DNA of 51,605 nucleotides from CAZNFR01 sp964572225 (GCA_964572225.1 CAZNFR010000019.1:1-51605); one strand, 5' to 3'. Shown: positions 24,379-33,850, numbered from the stretch's first letter. A program made the numbers and translations. The notes: a model not told the origin generated them from the letters alone.

Positions 24379-26342
24379 TTCACTTCAACCCGGGAGAGTA
24401 ATTCCCGGTTGACATTGATTTCGTATTTTTCCCGTAATTGTTCTATCCATTTTTTCTCCAGGTATTCCTGGTAATCGGCGGTTACCATGCCTCTTGTTTC
24501 ATTGAGTGCTTTCCGGCTGGGTTCCAGTATGCCCTTTACAAAATAGAAAGCCGGATTTCCTTCCTGGATAAAGGTTTCACTCAGGCCTTCATTCCAGCCT
24601 GTGGCATCGAGCTCTTCATTCTCACCCTTTTCATGCTTAACCTCTGTCAGTTCCAAGCAACTTTGGGTAGTATCTTCCGGGCAGAGCTTTTCGAGCATGA
24701 ATGACTGACTGAATTTTCTTTTGCCTCCGAAGCGGTCTGTAAGCTCCCGGGCCGGTTGCAGAAGGCTGCTGTCTTTTACGGTGACAAGAACGGCCTCCGC
24801 GCGCTTCTCCCAGAGATACTCATCCCGGTGGTTGTTAAAATAGGCTTCAAGCCCGGCGGTATCCTCCACTGCGCGTGTCCATACCACTTCGTCGGTGAGG
24901 TCAAACAACAGGATTCCGTCATGGTATTCCTGCACCAGATAACGATAGTCTGGATATTTTTCGGGCAGATTAGCCTTTTCGTATTCCAGAATCCAGTCGC
25001 TTTCGTATTTATTATACTGATCCTTCACGTAATTCTCCACAAGTTCATTCTGTCTTTTCATTTGCCGGCTGCCCAGATACTCAATAAATCCTTCAAGGGT
25101 AACGGTTTCCCCATCGAGGGTAAAAATGGGCTGGTCTGACAGATCGGCAGCTCTTTCCGGATCCCAGGAAGCGTTGAGGACTGAAGTATCGACCCGGCTC
25201 AGAAGTTCAATATAGTTTTCTTCATAGAATCGGTAATTGTATTCTTTTTTCAGGGTATCAATAAAATCTTCATCCCCCATTCTTTTGCGGTCCCCCATCA
25301 TAACTTCCTGCATGAGGGAAGGCCGCTCCTCTTCATAGCTTTCAACAGCATCCCTGTCGACCAGCTTGATAATGTGCCAGCCGAACCCGGAATTCACCGG
25401 TTCTGAGATGTCCCCCTTGTTTTCGAGCGCAAAGGCTGCATCTTCGAAGGGAGCGATCATCTGGCCGGAATTGAACCAGGGGAGGAGTCCGCCATGACTT
25501 GCCGTGGATTCATCATCGGTATGCCTGCGGGCCAGGGCTTCAAAATTGGCGCCCGACTGCAGGCTGTCGTATAAGGTAAAGATCAGTTCCTTCTTCTGAA
25601 GGGTCTCTTCCTCCGGCATGGATTCAGGGGTTCTCAGGAAAATGTGACTTACCCTTACCCTGCCTCTTGCAGGCCTTGTGTCGTTTACCCTGACAATGTG
25701 GTAGCCATACGCAGTTCGCACCGGCATGGAAATTTCTCCAACCGGTGTGTTATAAGCGGTTGTTTCAAAAGGGTAAACCATTCTGAAGGCGCTGAACCAG
25801 CCTACATTTCCTCCGTTTTGCCGAACGGAAGGATCCTCGGATGTCGCTCTGGCAACCGTTTCAAAATTTTCGCCGTCCAGTATTCTTTTCCGTATGGAGA
25901 TGATCTTTCCGTATGCATAGGCGGTATCCTCCGGGGGTGCATTCTTATCGACCCGGATAAGGATATGACTCGCATTTACCTCTCTGGACATTCTCTCGTA
26001 TGCTTCCCTGGCATATTTTTCCCTTATCTCTTCGCTGGTTAGGTAGGGTTTGGCTAGTTGATCACGGTAAGCATTAAACTCTTTAATAAACTTCTGGGTG
26101 GTATCCATACCCATGTTTTCAGCTTCAATTACTTTTAGTTTATAGTTGATAAACATATCCAGGTACTCCTCCACGCTTTGTTTTTCGGTAACTGCATCGC
26201 TGTTGTTCTTGTTGTACACTCTTTCAAATTCGCCCAGGGTGATCTCACGGTCGTCGATGGTAATGAAAACTTTATTCCTGTCTTCCTGGGTAAAAGCGTT
26301 CAGGCTGATTAAAAGCAGTGAAATGAAAACAATTTTTTTCAT
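24375..26342 (-). CDS. Periplasmic peptidylprolyl isomerase with two parvulin domains (PpiC/SurA family)
   Basis: The 655-residue protein begins with a signal peptide (KKIVFISLLLISLNAFTQ). An N-terminal chaperone helix region follows. Two parvulin domains come next. The first is around residues 120-225 (ASHILIRVD, GGNVGWFSAFRMVYPFE, AYGYHIVRVND) and the second around 228-330 (VSHIFLRTPE, HGGLLPWFNSGQMIAPFE, GFGWHIIKLVD). A long C-terminal region (about 330-655) is of unknown fold. It catalyses prolyl isomerisation and/or chaperones outer-membrane proteins in the periplasm. It starts 67 bp after the guaB stop and may be cotranscribed with it. Confidence 0.93.
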   Translation of the reverse strand: MKKIVFISLLLISLNAFTQEDRNKVFITIDDREITLGEFERVYNKNNSDAVTEKQSVEEYLDMFINYKLKVIEAENMGMDTTQKFIKEFNAYRDQLAKPYLTSEEIREKYAREAYERMSREVNASHILIRVDKNAPPEDTAYAYGKIISIRKRILDGENFETVARATSEDPSVRQNGGNVGWFSAFRMVYPFETTAYNTPVGEISMPVRTAYGYHIVRVNDTRPARGRVRVSHIFLRTPESMPEEETLQKKELIFTLYDSLQSGANFEALARRHTDDESTASHGGLLPWFNSGQMIAPFEDAAFALENKGDISEPVNSGFGWHIIKLVDRDAVESYEEERPSLMQEVMMGDRKRMGDEDFIDTLKKEYNYRFYEENYIELLSRVDTSVLNASWDPERAADLSDQPIFTLDGETVTLEGFIEYLGSRQMKRQNELVENYVKDQYNKYESDWILEYEKANLPEKYPDYRYLVQEYHDGILLFDLTDEVVWTRAVEDTAGLEAYFNNHRDEYLWEKRAEAVLVTVKDSSLLQPARELTDRFGGKRKFSQSFMLEKLCPEDTTQSCLELTEVKHEKGENEELDATGWNEGLSETFIQEGNPAFYFVKGILEPSRKALNETRGMVTADYQEYLEKKWIEQLREKYEINVNRELLSRVEVK

Positions 26343-26409
26343 CAGAATACAATTTAATTTATAGGTTTTTCGATTTTAGGATTATTAACGAATAAATGCC
26401 GGCCTTATT

Positions 26410-27885
26410 TTATCGGCTGTAATTAGGTGCCTCGCGGGTTATGGTAACATCATGGGGGTGACTTTCGGCTACTCCTGCAGCGGTTATTCTGACAAATTTG
26501 GCCTGTTTGAGTTTTTCAATATTCGCAGCACCGCAGTAGCCCATCCCAGCCCTTAATCCGCCAATTAGCTGGTAAATAACTTCCGAGAGCAGACCTTTGT
26601 AAGGAACCCTTGCAGCAATTCCTTCGGGCACCAGTTTCCGTATGTCCTCTTCCACATCCTGGAAATACCGGTCCTTGGAACCCTGCTGCATAGCTTCAAT
26701 GGAACCCATTCCGCGGTAGGACTTGTACTTTCTTCCGTTATAAATAATGGTTTCGCCCGGCGATTCTTCCACACCCGCCAGCAGGGATCCGGCCATGATG
26801 GAATCGGCACCTGCCGCCAGGGCTTTTACGATATCCCCGGAATACCGTATGCCTCCATCGGCAATAACCGGAATACCGGAGCCTTCAATGGAAGTAGCCA
26901 CATCGTAAACAGCCGTAAGCTGGGGTACCCCTACTCCGGCAATGATCCTTGTGGTACATATGGATCCGGGACCGATCCCTACCTTTACTGCATCTGCACC
27001 GGCTTCGACCAGTATTTTAGCAGCTTCCCCGGTTCCGATGTTACCCACAACGATATCCAGTTCTTCTTTTCCATATTCAGCTTTAAGGTCCTTCAGGGTT
27101 TTGATAACCCCGGTATGATGCCCGTGCGCGGTATCAATGACCACTGCGTCAACCCCGGCATCAAGCAGAAGTGCCACCCTTTCACGGGCATCAGCAGTCA
27201 CACCAATGGCGGCTGCCACCCGTAAACGCCCCCGCGAATCCTTTGCTGCATTTGGCCTGTCTTTGGATTTCGTGATATCCTTATAGGTGATCAGTCCGAT
27301 AAGCCTGAATTCAGGGTCTACCACCGGAAGCTTCTCGATCTTATGCTTTTGAAGAATATCGGCAGCTTTGGAAAGGTCTGTCTTTTGAGTGGTGGTGATG
27401 ATATTTTCGCTGGTCATTACCTCACCTACAGGACGGTTCATGTTTGTCTCAAACCGAAGATCCCGGTTTGTAACAATTCCAATCAGCTTTTCATTATTAT
27501 CCACCACGGGAATCCCACCGATCTTAAACTCCTTCATCAGGTTCAGGGCATCCAGTACCGTATTTTGCCTTCGAATGGTGATGGGATCATGGATCATCAC
27601 ACTTTCCGCCCTTTTTACTTTCCTTACCTGAGCCGCCTGATCTTCAATTGACATATTCTTGTGAATGACCCCCAGTCCTCCCTCTCTCGCAATCGCAATG
27701 GCCAGCTCTGCCTCCGTAACGGTATCCATGGCGGCCGAAACAATGGGAGTGTTAAGGATAATGTTCCTGGAGAAGCGCGTAGCAAGATTCACTTCCCTTG
27801 GAAGTGTCTCTGAATACGCGGGTACCAGAAGCACATCATCAAAGGTCAGTCCCTCAGAATTTATTTTGTTCTCAATGAAAGACAT
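26410..27885 (-). CDS. guaB: Inosine-5'-monophosphate dehydrogenase
   Basis: GuaB oxidises IMP to XMP with NAD+, the rate-limiting step in guanine nucleotide synthesis. The 491-residue protein has the (beta/alpha)8 barrel start (GLTFDDVLLVPAYSE) and two CBS domains inserted at about 95-210. The catalytic loop GPGSICTTR has Cys310 as nucleophile, and GGIRYSGDIVKALAAGA and the RYFQ flap also fit. Length and motifs are fully typical. The purine gene precedes three periplasmic chaperone genes on the same strand. Confidence 0.98.
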   Translation of the reverse strand: MSFIENKINSEGLTFDDVLLVPAYSETLPREVNLATRFSRNIILNTPIVSAAMDTVTEAELAIAIAREGGLGVIHKNMSIEDQAAQVRKVKRAESVMIHDPITIRRQNTVLDALNLMKEFKIGGIPVVDNNEKLIGIVTNRDLRFETNMNRPVGEVMTSENIITTTQKTDLSKAADILQKHKIEKLPVVDPEFRLIGLITYKDITKSKDRPNAAKDSRGRLRVAAAIGVTADARERVALLLDAGVDAVVIDTAHGHHTGVIKTLKDLKAEYGKEELDIVVGNIGTGEAAKILVEAGADAVKVGIGPGSICTTRIIAGVGVPQLTAVYDVATSIEGSGIPVIADGGIRYSGDIVKALAAGADSIMAGSLLAGVEESPGETIIYNGRKYKSYRGMGSIEAMQQGSKDRYFQDVEEDIRKLVPEGIAARVPYKGLLSEVIYQLIGGLRAGMGYCGAANIEKLKQAKFVRITAAGVAESHPHDVTITREAPNYSR

Positions 27886-28062
27886 TATGGTAATTTTGGT
27901 TAAATTTAAATTGTGTGAAAATACAAAAAAATGACCAAACTTTTGCCCTTTTTTTTAATTCATTAAAATATTGATAATCAATATTATATCCAATCTTTTT
28001 CCATTTTTCACATTTGAATGGAATATCCGGGCAGGTGATTATGTAAAATAAATTTCGATACC

Positions 28063-29970
28063 TTGGATTTTCGGCAAATTCTGATCAAATACTGGGGTTA
28101 CCCGGGTTTCCGTCCTTTACAGGAAGATATTATCCGATCGGTTTACGAAGGAAAGGATACCCTGGGTCTTCTTCCCACAGGAGGGGGTAAATCCCTGACA
28201 TTTCAGGTACCCGCCCTGGCAAAGGAGGGGATATGTCTGGTTATCACACCCCTCATAGCCTTGATGAAAGACCAGGTGGAGAATTTGCAGAAAAAAGAGA
28301 TTAAGGCAATGGCTATACATTCCGGCTTGAGCAGGAACGAGATTGACATTGCCCTGGATAATTGTATTTACGGAGACTATAAGTTTCTTTACCTTTCTCC
28401 GGAACGGTTGCAGACAGAAATGTTCCGGGCCCGGGTCTCGAAAATGAATGTAAACCTCATAGCAGTGGATGAATCCCACTGTATATCCCAGTGGGGATAT
28501 GATTTTCGTCCTTCCTACCTGAAAATTGCCGAGCTGCGCGATTTTCTGCCGGGGGTTCCGGTGCTTGCACTCACGGCCACTGCAACGGGGAAAGTGGTGG
28601 AAGATATAATGGACCGGTTGAATTTTTCCGGCCGGACGGTTTTCAGAAAAAGTTTTGAGCGCAAAAACCTGGTTTACATGGTCGAAAAAACGGACGACAA
28701 AGCAGGGCGGACCCTTCGCTACTGCAGTCAGATCAAGGGTAGCGGGATCATCTATGTGCGTAACCGGAAAAAGACAAGGGAAATCGCGGAATTGCTGAAG
28801 AAAAACGGAATTAGTGCCGATTATTATCATGCCGGACTCAAACACGAGATCAGAAGCCTAAAACAGGAGCAATGGAAGAAAGGGAAAACCCGGATAATCA
28901 GTGCAACCAATGCATTTGGGATGGGGATTGACAAGCCCGATGTGAGATTTGTCATCCACCTGGATCTTCCCGATTCTCCGGAAGCCTATTTCCAGGAGGC
29001 AGGAAGGGCAGGTAGAGACGAAAAGGAAGCCGTGGCAATTTTATTTTATAGTGAGGCAGATAAAAAGATGGCACTTCGCAGGGTAGACACCAGTTTCCCC
29101 GATTTTGCCATCATTCGCAAGGTTTACAATGCCCTGGGTAATTATTTGCAGGTCCCTCTTGGGGGAGGAAAGGGACAGAGCTACGATTTTGTGATCAGTG
29201 ACTTTCTTCATCGGTATAAATTCAATGCTCTGGAAGCACACAATTCCCTGATCGTGTTGGAAAAGGAAGGATACCTTGAACTGAGCAACGATATTCATAA
29301 TCCCTCGCGGGTTCATTTTGTGATTGAAAGGGATGACCTTTATAAATTTCAGGTCTCCAACGAAAAATTCGACGGATTTATCAAACTCCTGCTGCGTTCG
29401 TATACTGGCTTGTTTTCGGTATATGCCGGCATAGATGAAGACCTGCTGGCCCGTCGTTCCGGACTTTCCAGGGATAGTGTTTATTCATACTTAAAGCTTC
29501 TGAAAAAACAGGGGATTATAGACTATATTCCCCGGCGCAGCAATCCGATGGTAACCCTATCCGAAGAAAGACTGGATGAAAATAACCTTGCACTGGACCG
29601 CAACCGATACCGTTTTCTGAAAGAAAGGTTCCTCAAAAAACTTGAGGCAATGCTGACCTATGCAGGCAGCGATACCAAATGCCGAAGTCAGCAACTCCTG
29701 GAATATTTTGGGGAGGCCGATTCGGCCAGATGCGGGAAATGCGATGTATGCATCAAAAGGAACGAACTGGATATGAGCCGACAGGAATTCGACTCCATCC
29801 TGAGTGAGATCAAATCGGCTTTGGGAAAACAAGCCCTGCTTCCCAACGACCTGAAAGACTTGTCTTCCTTTCCGGTGGAGAAATTTTCCAGGGTTTTTCG
29901 GTGGCTGCTGGAACATAGGAAAATTGTTGCCGCAGAAGATGGAAAGTATCGATGGTATTTGGAAAAATAA
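28063..29970 (+). CDS. RecQ-family ATP-dependent DNA helicase
   Basis: The 635-residue helicase has motif 0 (GYPGFRPLQ), Walker A TGGGKS (39-44), and DESH (136-139) followed by CISQWGYDFRPSYLKI. The helicase C-domain has HAGLKHEIR, NAFGMGIDKPDVRFVIH and QEAGRAGRD. A zinc-binding CGKCDVC is at the RQC-like region. The C-terminal part is short and a full HRDC domain is not obvious. The start is a TTG: the only upstream in-frame codons before a stop at 28036 contain no ATG or GTG. It is divergent from guaB with a 177 bp gap. Confidence 0.94.
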   Translation: MDFRQILIKYWGYPGFRPLQEDIIRSVYEGKDTLGLLPTGGGKSLTFQVPALAKEGICLVITPLIALMKDQVENLQKKEIKAMAIHSGLSRNEIDIALDNCIYGDYKFLYLSPERLQTEMFRARVSKMNVNLIAVDESHCISQWGYDFRPSYLKIAELRDFLPGVPVLALTATATGKVVEDIMDRLNFSGRTVFRKSFERKNLVYMVEKTDDKAGRTLRYCSQIKGSGIIYVRNRKKTREIAELLKKNGISADYYHAGLKHEIRSLKQEQWKKGKTRIISATNAFGMGIDKPDVRFVIHLDLPDSPEAYFQEAGRAGRDEKEAVAILFYSEADKKMALRRVDTSFPDFAIIRKVYNALGNYLQVPLGGGKGQSYDFVISDFLHRYKFNALEAHNSLIVLEKEGYLELSNDIHNPSRVHFVIERDDLYKFQVSNEKFDGFIKLLLRSYTGLFSVYAGIDEDLLARRSGLSRDSVYSYLKLLKKQGIIDYIPRRSNPMVTLSEERLDENNLALDRNRYRFLKERFLKKLEAMLTYAGSDTKCRSQQLLEYFGEADSARCGKCDVCIKRNELDMSRQEFDSILSEIKSALGKQALLPNDLKDLSSFPVEKFSRVFRWLLEHRKIVAAEDGKYRWYLEK

Positions 29971-30039
29971 AATCTCCGATTTATTCCTATCTTTGGATTT
30001 TTAATTCAAAGTACGGACCGGGCTAAAGAACGGCAAGAA

Positions 30040-30681
30040 ATGGAAAGCATCAATGAATTTGTTTACTCCAAGGAAGTGCTGGATTTCATCCGGGAATGCA
30101 AATTTTTTACCGATCTGATGGAAACAGAGGAGGATCCGGAAAGGGAGGAAATGGTGCAAAACCTGCTGGAAAACCTTCCGGCACTGTATGCCGGGATAAT
30201 GAGGATTCCGAAAACAGAATCCATTTTTGATTCGGAAAACGAAAAATATGTGACGGAGGAGGACTGGTCGGCTGTGTATAAAAAAATCTATGTCCTCATG
30301 GGCTCCCAGAATGAATACACCGACATTCCTGATAATGAGGATTATGACCGCAGCGAACTGATAACCCGGGAACTCTCTGAAGATCTGGCCGATATTTATC
30401 AGGACATAAAAGATTTCATTAGCCTTTACCGCAATGGTACCGACGAGATCATGAACGACGCGGTTTGGGAATGCAGGATGAATTTTGAAAGCTACTGGGG
30501 TGAGAAATTATTGCGCGCATGCCGCCAGTTGCATACCATATTAACCCGTGATCCGGAGATCCTGGATGAGATGGACCGGGAGTTTAATGAGAGTGGGGGA
30601 CAAAAAGACATTGATGCGCGTGACTGGATCATTTCCAGAAAACAAAGAGATTTTAACGGGGACCAAAGTGACTTTTTTTAA
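30040..30681 (+). CDS. DUF5063 family protein
   Basis: The 213-residue protein is acidic and helical, without signal or membrane segments. It starts MESINEFVYSKEVLDFIREC and contains EDLADIYQDIKDFISLYRNG and VWECRMNFESYWGEKLLRACRQ, which fit the DUF5063 pattern. Its function is not established. It lies 69 bp after recQ and overlaps the start of the following exonuclease gene by 14 bp, suggesting cotranslation. The C-terminus ends in a basic-acidic stretch (SRKQRDFNGDQSDFF). Confidence 0.85.
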   Translation: MESINEFVYSKEVLDFIRECKFFTDLMETEEDPEREEMVQNLLENLPALYAGIMRIPKTESIFDSENEKYVTEEDWSAVYKKIYVLMGSQNEYTDIPDNEDYDRSELITRELSEDLADIYQDIKDFISLYRNGTDEIMNDAVWECRMNFESYWGEKLLRACRQLHTILTRDPEILDEMDREFNESGGQKDIDARDWIISRKQRDFNGDQSDFF

Positions 30682-31255
30682 GGATATCAGTAAGGAAGAA
30701 TTAAAAAAATACCCGGTAAGAGCATATGAGGGCCCGGTAACGGTGGTGGAGGATCCCTCCGCGGTGAACGACTGTATTCAGAGCATACGAAAGCACCGGG
30801 TAATTGGCTTTGATACCGAGACCAAACCCATGTTCAGAAAGAACCAAAATCATCAGGTTGCCCTTATACAGCTCGCTATACCCGGTGAGGTTTTCCTTTT
30901 CAGGATCCATAAAACCGGAATGCCCTCCGGACTCATTTCACTTTTTGAGGATCGAAATATCACCAAGGCCGGGGTTTCCATTCACGATGATATATCCCGA
31001 TTGAAAAAGTTATTTCCTTTTGAACCCGGAGCATTTTTCGAACTTCAGGAATATTCCAACCGCTTTGGCATTGAAAGCAACAGTTTACGTAAATTGTCGG
31101 CCATAATTCTTGGATTCCGGGTTTCGAAATCCCAGCAACTTTCCAACTGGGAAAACAATATTCTTTCGGAAGGACAAATTATCTACGCGGCTACCGATGC
31201 ATGGGTATGCCTGGAGATCTTTAACAAACTATCCGAATTCGATAACCATGACTGA
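30668..31255 (+). CDS. DEDD-type 3'-5' exonuclease (RNase D-like)
   Basis: The GTG at 30668 gives 195 residues. An earlier in-frame ATG at 30548 would only re-read the DUF5063 gene. Motifs of the DEDDy superfamily are visible: Exo I as GFDTETKP, a Q-ALIQLA strand, Exo II as KAGVSIHDDISRLKKL, and Exo III as YAATDAWVCLEIF (Tyr and Asp). Homologs degrade or trim RNA or DNA 3' ends. It overlaps DUF5063 by 14 bp upstream and the methyltransferase gene by 8 bp downstream, so it is in a tightly coupled group with a probable RNA-processing theme. Confidence 0.87.
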   Translation: MTFFKDISKEELKKYPVRAYEGPVTVVEDPSAVNDCIQSIRKHRVIGFDTETKPMFRKNQNHQVALIQLAIPGEVFLFRIHKTGMPSGLISLFEDRNITKAGVSIHDDISRLKKLFPFEPGAFFELQEYSNRFGIESNSLRKLSAIILGFRVSKSQQLSNWENNILSEGQIIYAATDAWVCLEIFNKLSEFDNHD

Positions 31256-32435
31256 CAGAGCTCATATTATCCTAAAATCGGGCAAGGACCAGTCTGTGAT
31301 GCGATATCATCCCTGGGTTTTCTCGGGTGCCATTAAGAAAATTCACGGGGATCCTGTGGAAGGTGACCTGGTAAATGTATTCAACAATAAAAATGAATTT
31401 CTGGCGACCGGTCATTTTCAGAAAAGTTCCATTGCCGTCAGGATACTCAGCTTTACCGAAGGGGAGAATTTTCAGAATCTTTGGGAGAATAGGGTACTGG
31501 ATGCATGGAATCTACGTGAAACTCTGGGTTTGGTCAATAATCCCCAAACCAATGTTTACCGGCTGATCAATGCGGAGGGTGACGGACTTCCCGGTCTGAT
31601 CGTGGATGTATATGGTGAGACGTCAGTGATGCAAATGCATTCGGCCGGGATGTACAGGGAGAGAGACCGTATTGCGAAGCTGCTCACCGGATTGCCGGGA
31701 GCTGGAATCAGGTCGGTATACGATAAAAGCTCTGCGACCCTTCCTTTTAAGTCGGGGATAGAACCGGCCGATGCCTACCTGGAAGGCGAGTCTGCCGATA
31801 ACACCGTGCTCGAAAATGGATACCGGTTTAAGATCGATTGGGAAGGCGGACAAAAAACCGGGTTTTTTGTGGATCAGCGGGAAAACAGGGCATTGCTGGA
31901 AAAGTATTCCGAAAACCGGAGTGTACTGAATATGTTCTGCTACACCGGTGGATTTTCCGTTTACGCATTGGGTGGAAATGCAAAGCTGGTGCATTCGGTG
32001 GATGCTTCGGCCAAAGCAATGGATCTTACCGAAGAAAATATAACACTGAATTTTCCGGAGGAAACCCGCCATACTTCTTTTGCCGTCGATGCTTTTGAAT
32101 TTTTTGAAAGAAGGGAAGAGGAATACGACCTGATGATCCTGGACCCCCCGGCCTTTGCCAAGCACCTGAATGTACTCGGCAACGCACTTCAGGGCTATAA
32201 AAAACTGAACAGAAAAGCGATTGAACTTATCCGGCCCGGAGGGATTATCTTCACATTTTCCTGTTCACAGGTGGTGAGCCGGGAGAATTTCCGGAAGAGT
32301 GTTTTTACTGCTGCAGCCAATACCGGGAGAAAGGTCAGGATCCTCCATCAAATGAACCAACCTGCGGATCATCCTGTAAGCATCTATCATCCGGAAGGGG
32401 AGTATCTTAAAGGATTGGTCCTGAAGATTGACTAG
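31248..32435 (+). CDS. RlmI-like 23S rRNA (cytosine-C5) methyltransferase
   Basis: The ATG at 31248 gives 395 residues starting MTDRAHIILKSGKDQ. A longer frame from 31110 re-reads the exonuclease gene. The N-terminal PUA domain (about 3-75; YHPWVFSGAIKKIHGDPVEGDLV) precedes an RlmI-type middle domain with the TGFFVDQRENR motif. The SAM domain has NMFCYTGGFSVYALGG, VDASAKAMDL and the catalytic DPPAFAK. The family methylates C1962 of 23S rRNA in E. coli, or related cytosines. Its stop codon overlaps that of the convergent receiver protein (shared 32432-32435). Confidence 0.93.
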   Translation: MTDRAHIILKSGKDQSVMRYHPWVFSGAIKKIHGDPVEGDLVNVFNNKNEFLATGHFQKSSIAVRILSFTEGENFQNLWENRVLDAWNLRETLGLVNNPQTNVYRLINAEGDGLPGLIVDVYGETSVMQMHSAGMYRERDRIAKLLTGLPGAGIRSVYDKSSATLPFKSGIEPADAYLEGESADNTVLENGYRFKIDWEGGQKTGFFVDQRENRALLEKYSENRSVLNMFCYTGGFSVYALGGNAKLVHSVDASAKAMDLTEENITLNFPEETRHTSFAVDAFEFFERREEEYDLMILDPPAFAKHLNVLGNALQGYKKLNRKAIELIRPGGIIFTFSCSQVVSRENFRKSVFTAAANTGRKVRILHQMNQPADHPVSIYHPEGEYLKGLVLKID

Positions 32436-32866
32436 AGGTAATTCCTGATGGTATCGATCAGGATCTGACGTTTAAGCGGTTTGATCAGATAGGAATCGAA
32501 TCCGAGTTTCTTAAATTCCCTTTGCTCGTTTTCAAGGGCGAAAGCAGTTTGGGCCACAATTCGAACCTCTTTGTTTTCCTTCCGGAATATCTTAAACAGA
32601 TCGGTACCATTAATGTCAGGAAGACGGATATCAAGCAAAATTAGGGAGGGGTTGAATTTACGGAATTCTTCCAGGGCTTGCTCCCCGGAGCTTGTAGAAA
32701 CATAACGAAGACCAATGCTTTCCAGGATCTCTTCCAGATAGATCCTGCTGGTCTCATCATCTTCCACGATCAGAACCGGGTTAAGATTATTTCCTCCGGA
32801 ATCTCCGCCTCCTTGTTCGAAGAGAATAGTGTTATCGAGATCAGGGTTATTATCTGCACCAAACAT
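32432..32866 (-). CDS. Single-domain response regulator (CheY-like receiver)
   Basis: The 144-residue protein is a receiver domain preceded by a ~30-residue disordered N-terminus rich in Asn/Gly. The phosphoacceptor pocket is visible: VEDDETS (acidic pair), LILLDIRLPD (phosphoacceptor Asp), VAQTAFAL (Thr switch) and LIKPLK (conserved Lys). There is no output domain and no adjacent histidine kinase, so the partner is unknown. The stop overlaps the methyltransferase stop on the opposite strand by 4 bp, an unusually tight convergent arrangement. Confidence 0.92.
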   Translation of the reverse strand: MFGADNNPDLDNTILFEQGGGDSGGNNLNPVLIVEDDETSRIYLEEILESIGLRYVSTSSGEQALEEFRKFNPSLILLDIRLPDINGTDLFKIFRKENKEVRIVAQTAFALENEQREFKKLGFDSYLIKPLKRQILIDTIRNYL

Positions 32867-33055
32867 GGTTAAAAGCTGATATAAATAAGTTTACAAAATT
32901 CTTTCGTGGGTTGGGTTTATGAAACCGTCCAAATTTAATAAAACTTTTAAAAAATGAAGTTTTTTTGTTGTTTATTTAATTTCCCTGGGGGTAAATTGCT
33001 TTTATTGCTGCCAGGGCATTGGGTTTTAACGAATAAGGAAAAAGCCATGTCATAT

Positions 33056-33063
33056 TATTTTTG
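33056..33063 (+). promoter_or_regulatory. Candidate -7 box before the GIN-domain lipoprotein
   Basis: TATTTTTG fits TAnnTTTG exactly and lies 49 bp before the ATG at 33113. No clear TTG is present at the -33 position. Confidence 0.35.
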
Positions 33064-33112
33064 CGTTTCCCTTCAGAAATCTTATTTTAGGATCAACCAA
33101 AAACCCTGAAAC

Positions 33113-33829
33113 ATGAAAAATAAATTATTCCCGATTTTCCTATCCCTGCTGGCTCTGGGCACCCACTCCTGCATGAACCTTAACACGGTTACCGGCGACG
33201 GAAATGTTATTTCTGAAATACGCAATGTAGGGGAATTTAACGCCATTGAAGCTTCCGTCGGACTTAATGTTTTTGTTAAGTTCGGTGAAGTGAGCGATGA
33301 TGTTGAAGTGGTTGCCGATCAAAATCTCCATGATTACATTGAGACAGAGGTTATCGGTGGCACCCTGAAGATCACATCCCGGAGGTCTATTCGGAGGGCA
33401 GCAGCCAAGGATATCTTTGTTTCTGCCGGATCACTTGACGAGATCAACGTAAGCAGCGCCGCAGATCTTACCGGCGAAGGGGTGCTGGTTGCAGGCAGGT
33501 TGAGACTTAACGCAAGCAGTGCAGCCGATCTGGATATTGAGGTTCAGGCCGATGATATTGAGCTCAATATCAGTAGCAGTGCTGAAGCTGAACTTAGAGG
33601 GAATGCCCGGTCACTTAATGCAGATATAAGCAGTGCGGGTGACCTGGATGCGGAAAATCTGGAGGTAGTCAACTGTACCATTGATGTATCCAGTGCCGGC
33701 GATGCAAGTGTGAACGTAAGCGGAGAGCTGAGAGCTTCAGCCAGCAGCGCCGGTCACATCAGTTATACCGGCAATCCGGAAATAAAGGAAATCAATTCCT
33801 CCAGCGCCGGCAGTATATCCAAAAAATAG
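33113..33829 (+). CDS. DUF2807 (GIN-domain) lipoprotein
   Basis: The 238-residue protein has a lipoprotein signal (SLLALGTHSC). The body is a regular beta-rich repeat with recurring SSA(A/G)(D/S/H) turns (for instance NVSSAADLTG, NASSAADLD, ISSSAEAEL, VSSAGDASVN), the right-handed beta-helix pattern of the DUF2807 GIN domain (putative auto-transporter adhesin head). It is probably exposed in the periplasm or at the cell surface. It is a single gene, followed by a strong hairpin at 33851-33885. Confidence 0.92.
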   Translation: MKNKLFPIFLSLLALGTHSCMNLNTVTGDGNVISEIRNVGEFNAIEASVGLNVFVKFGEVSDDVEVVADQNLHDYIETEVIGGTLKITSRRSIRRAAAKDIFVSAGSLDEINVSSAADLTGEGVLVAGRLRLNASSAADLDIEVQADDIELNISSSAEAELRGNARSLNADISSAGDLDAENLEVVNCTIDVSSAGDASVNVSGELRASASSAGHISYTGNPEIKEINSSSAGSISKK

Positions 33830-33850
33830 CCTTCGGACCCCTTAAAAACA

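Noticed and set aside
31110..31247. Longer start for the RlmI-like gene
   Set aside because: The added codons re-read the exonuclease gene; the true MTDRAHIILKSG start at 31248 matches the family.
32954..33109. A 51-residue frame (ATG at 32954) before the GIN-domain gene
   Set aside because: It covers the -7 box of that gene and has no recognisable features; probably chance.
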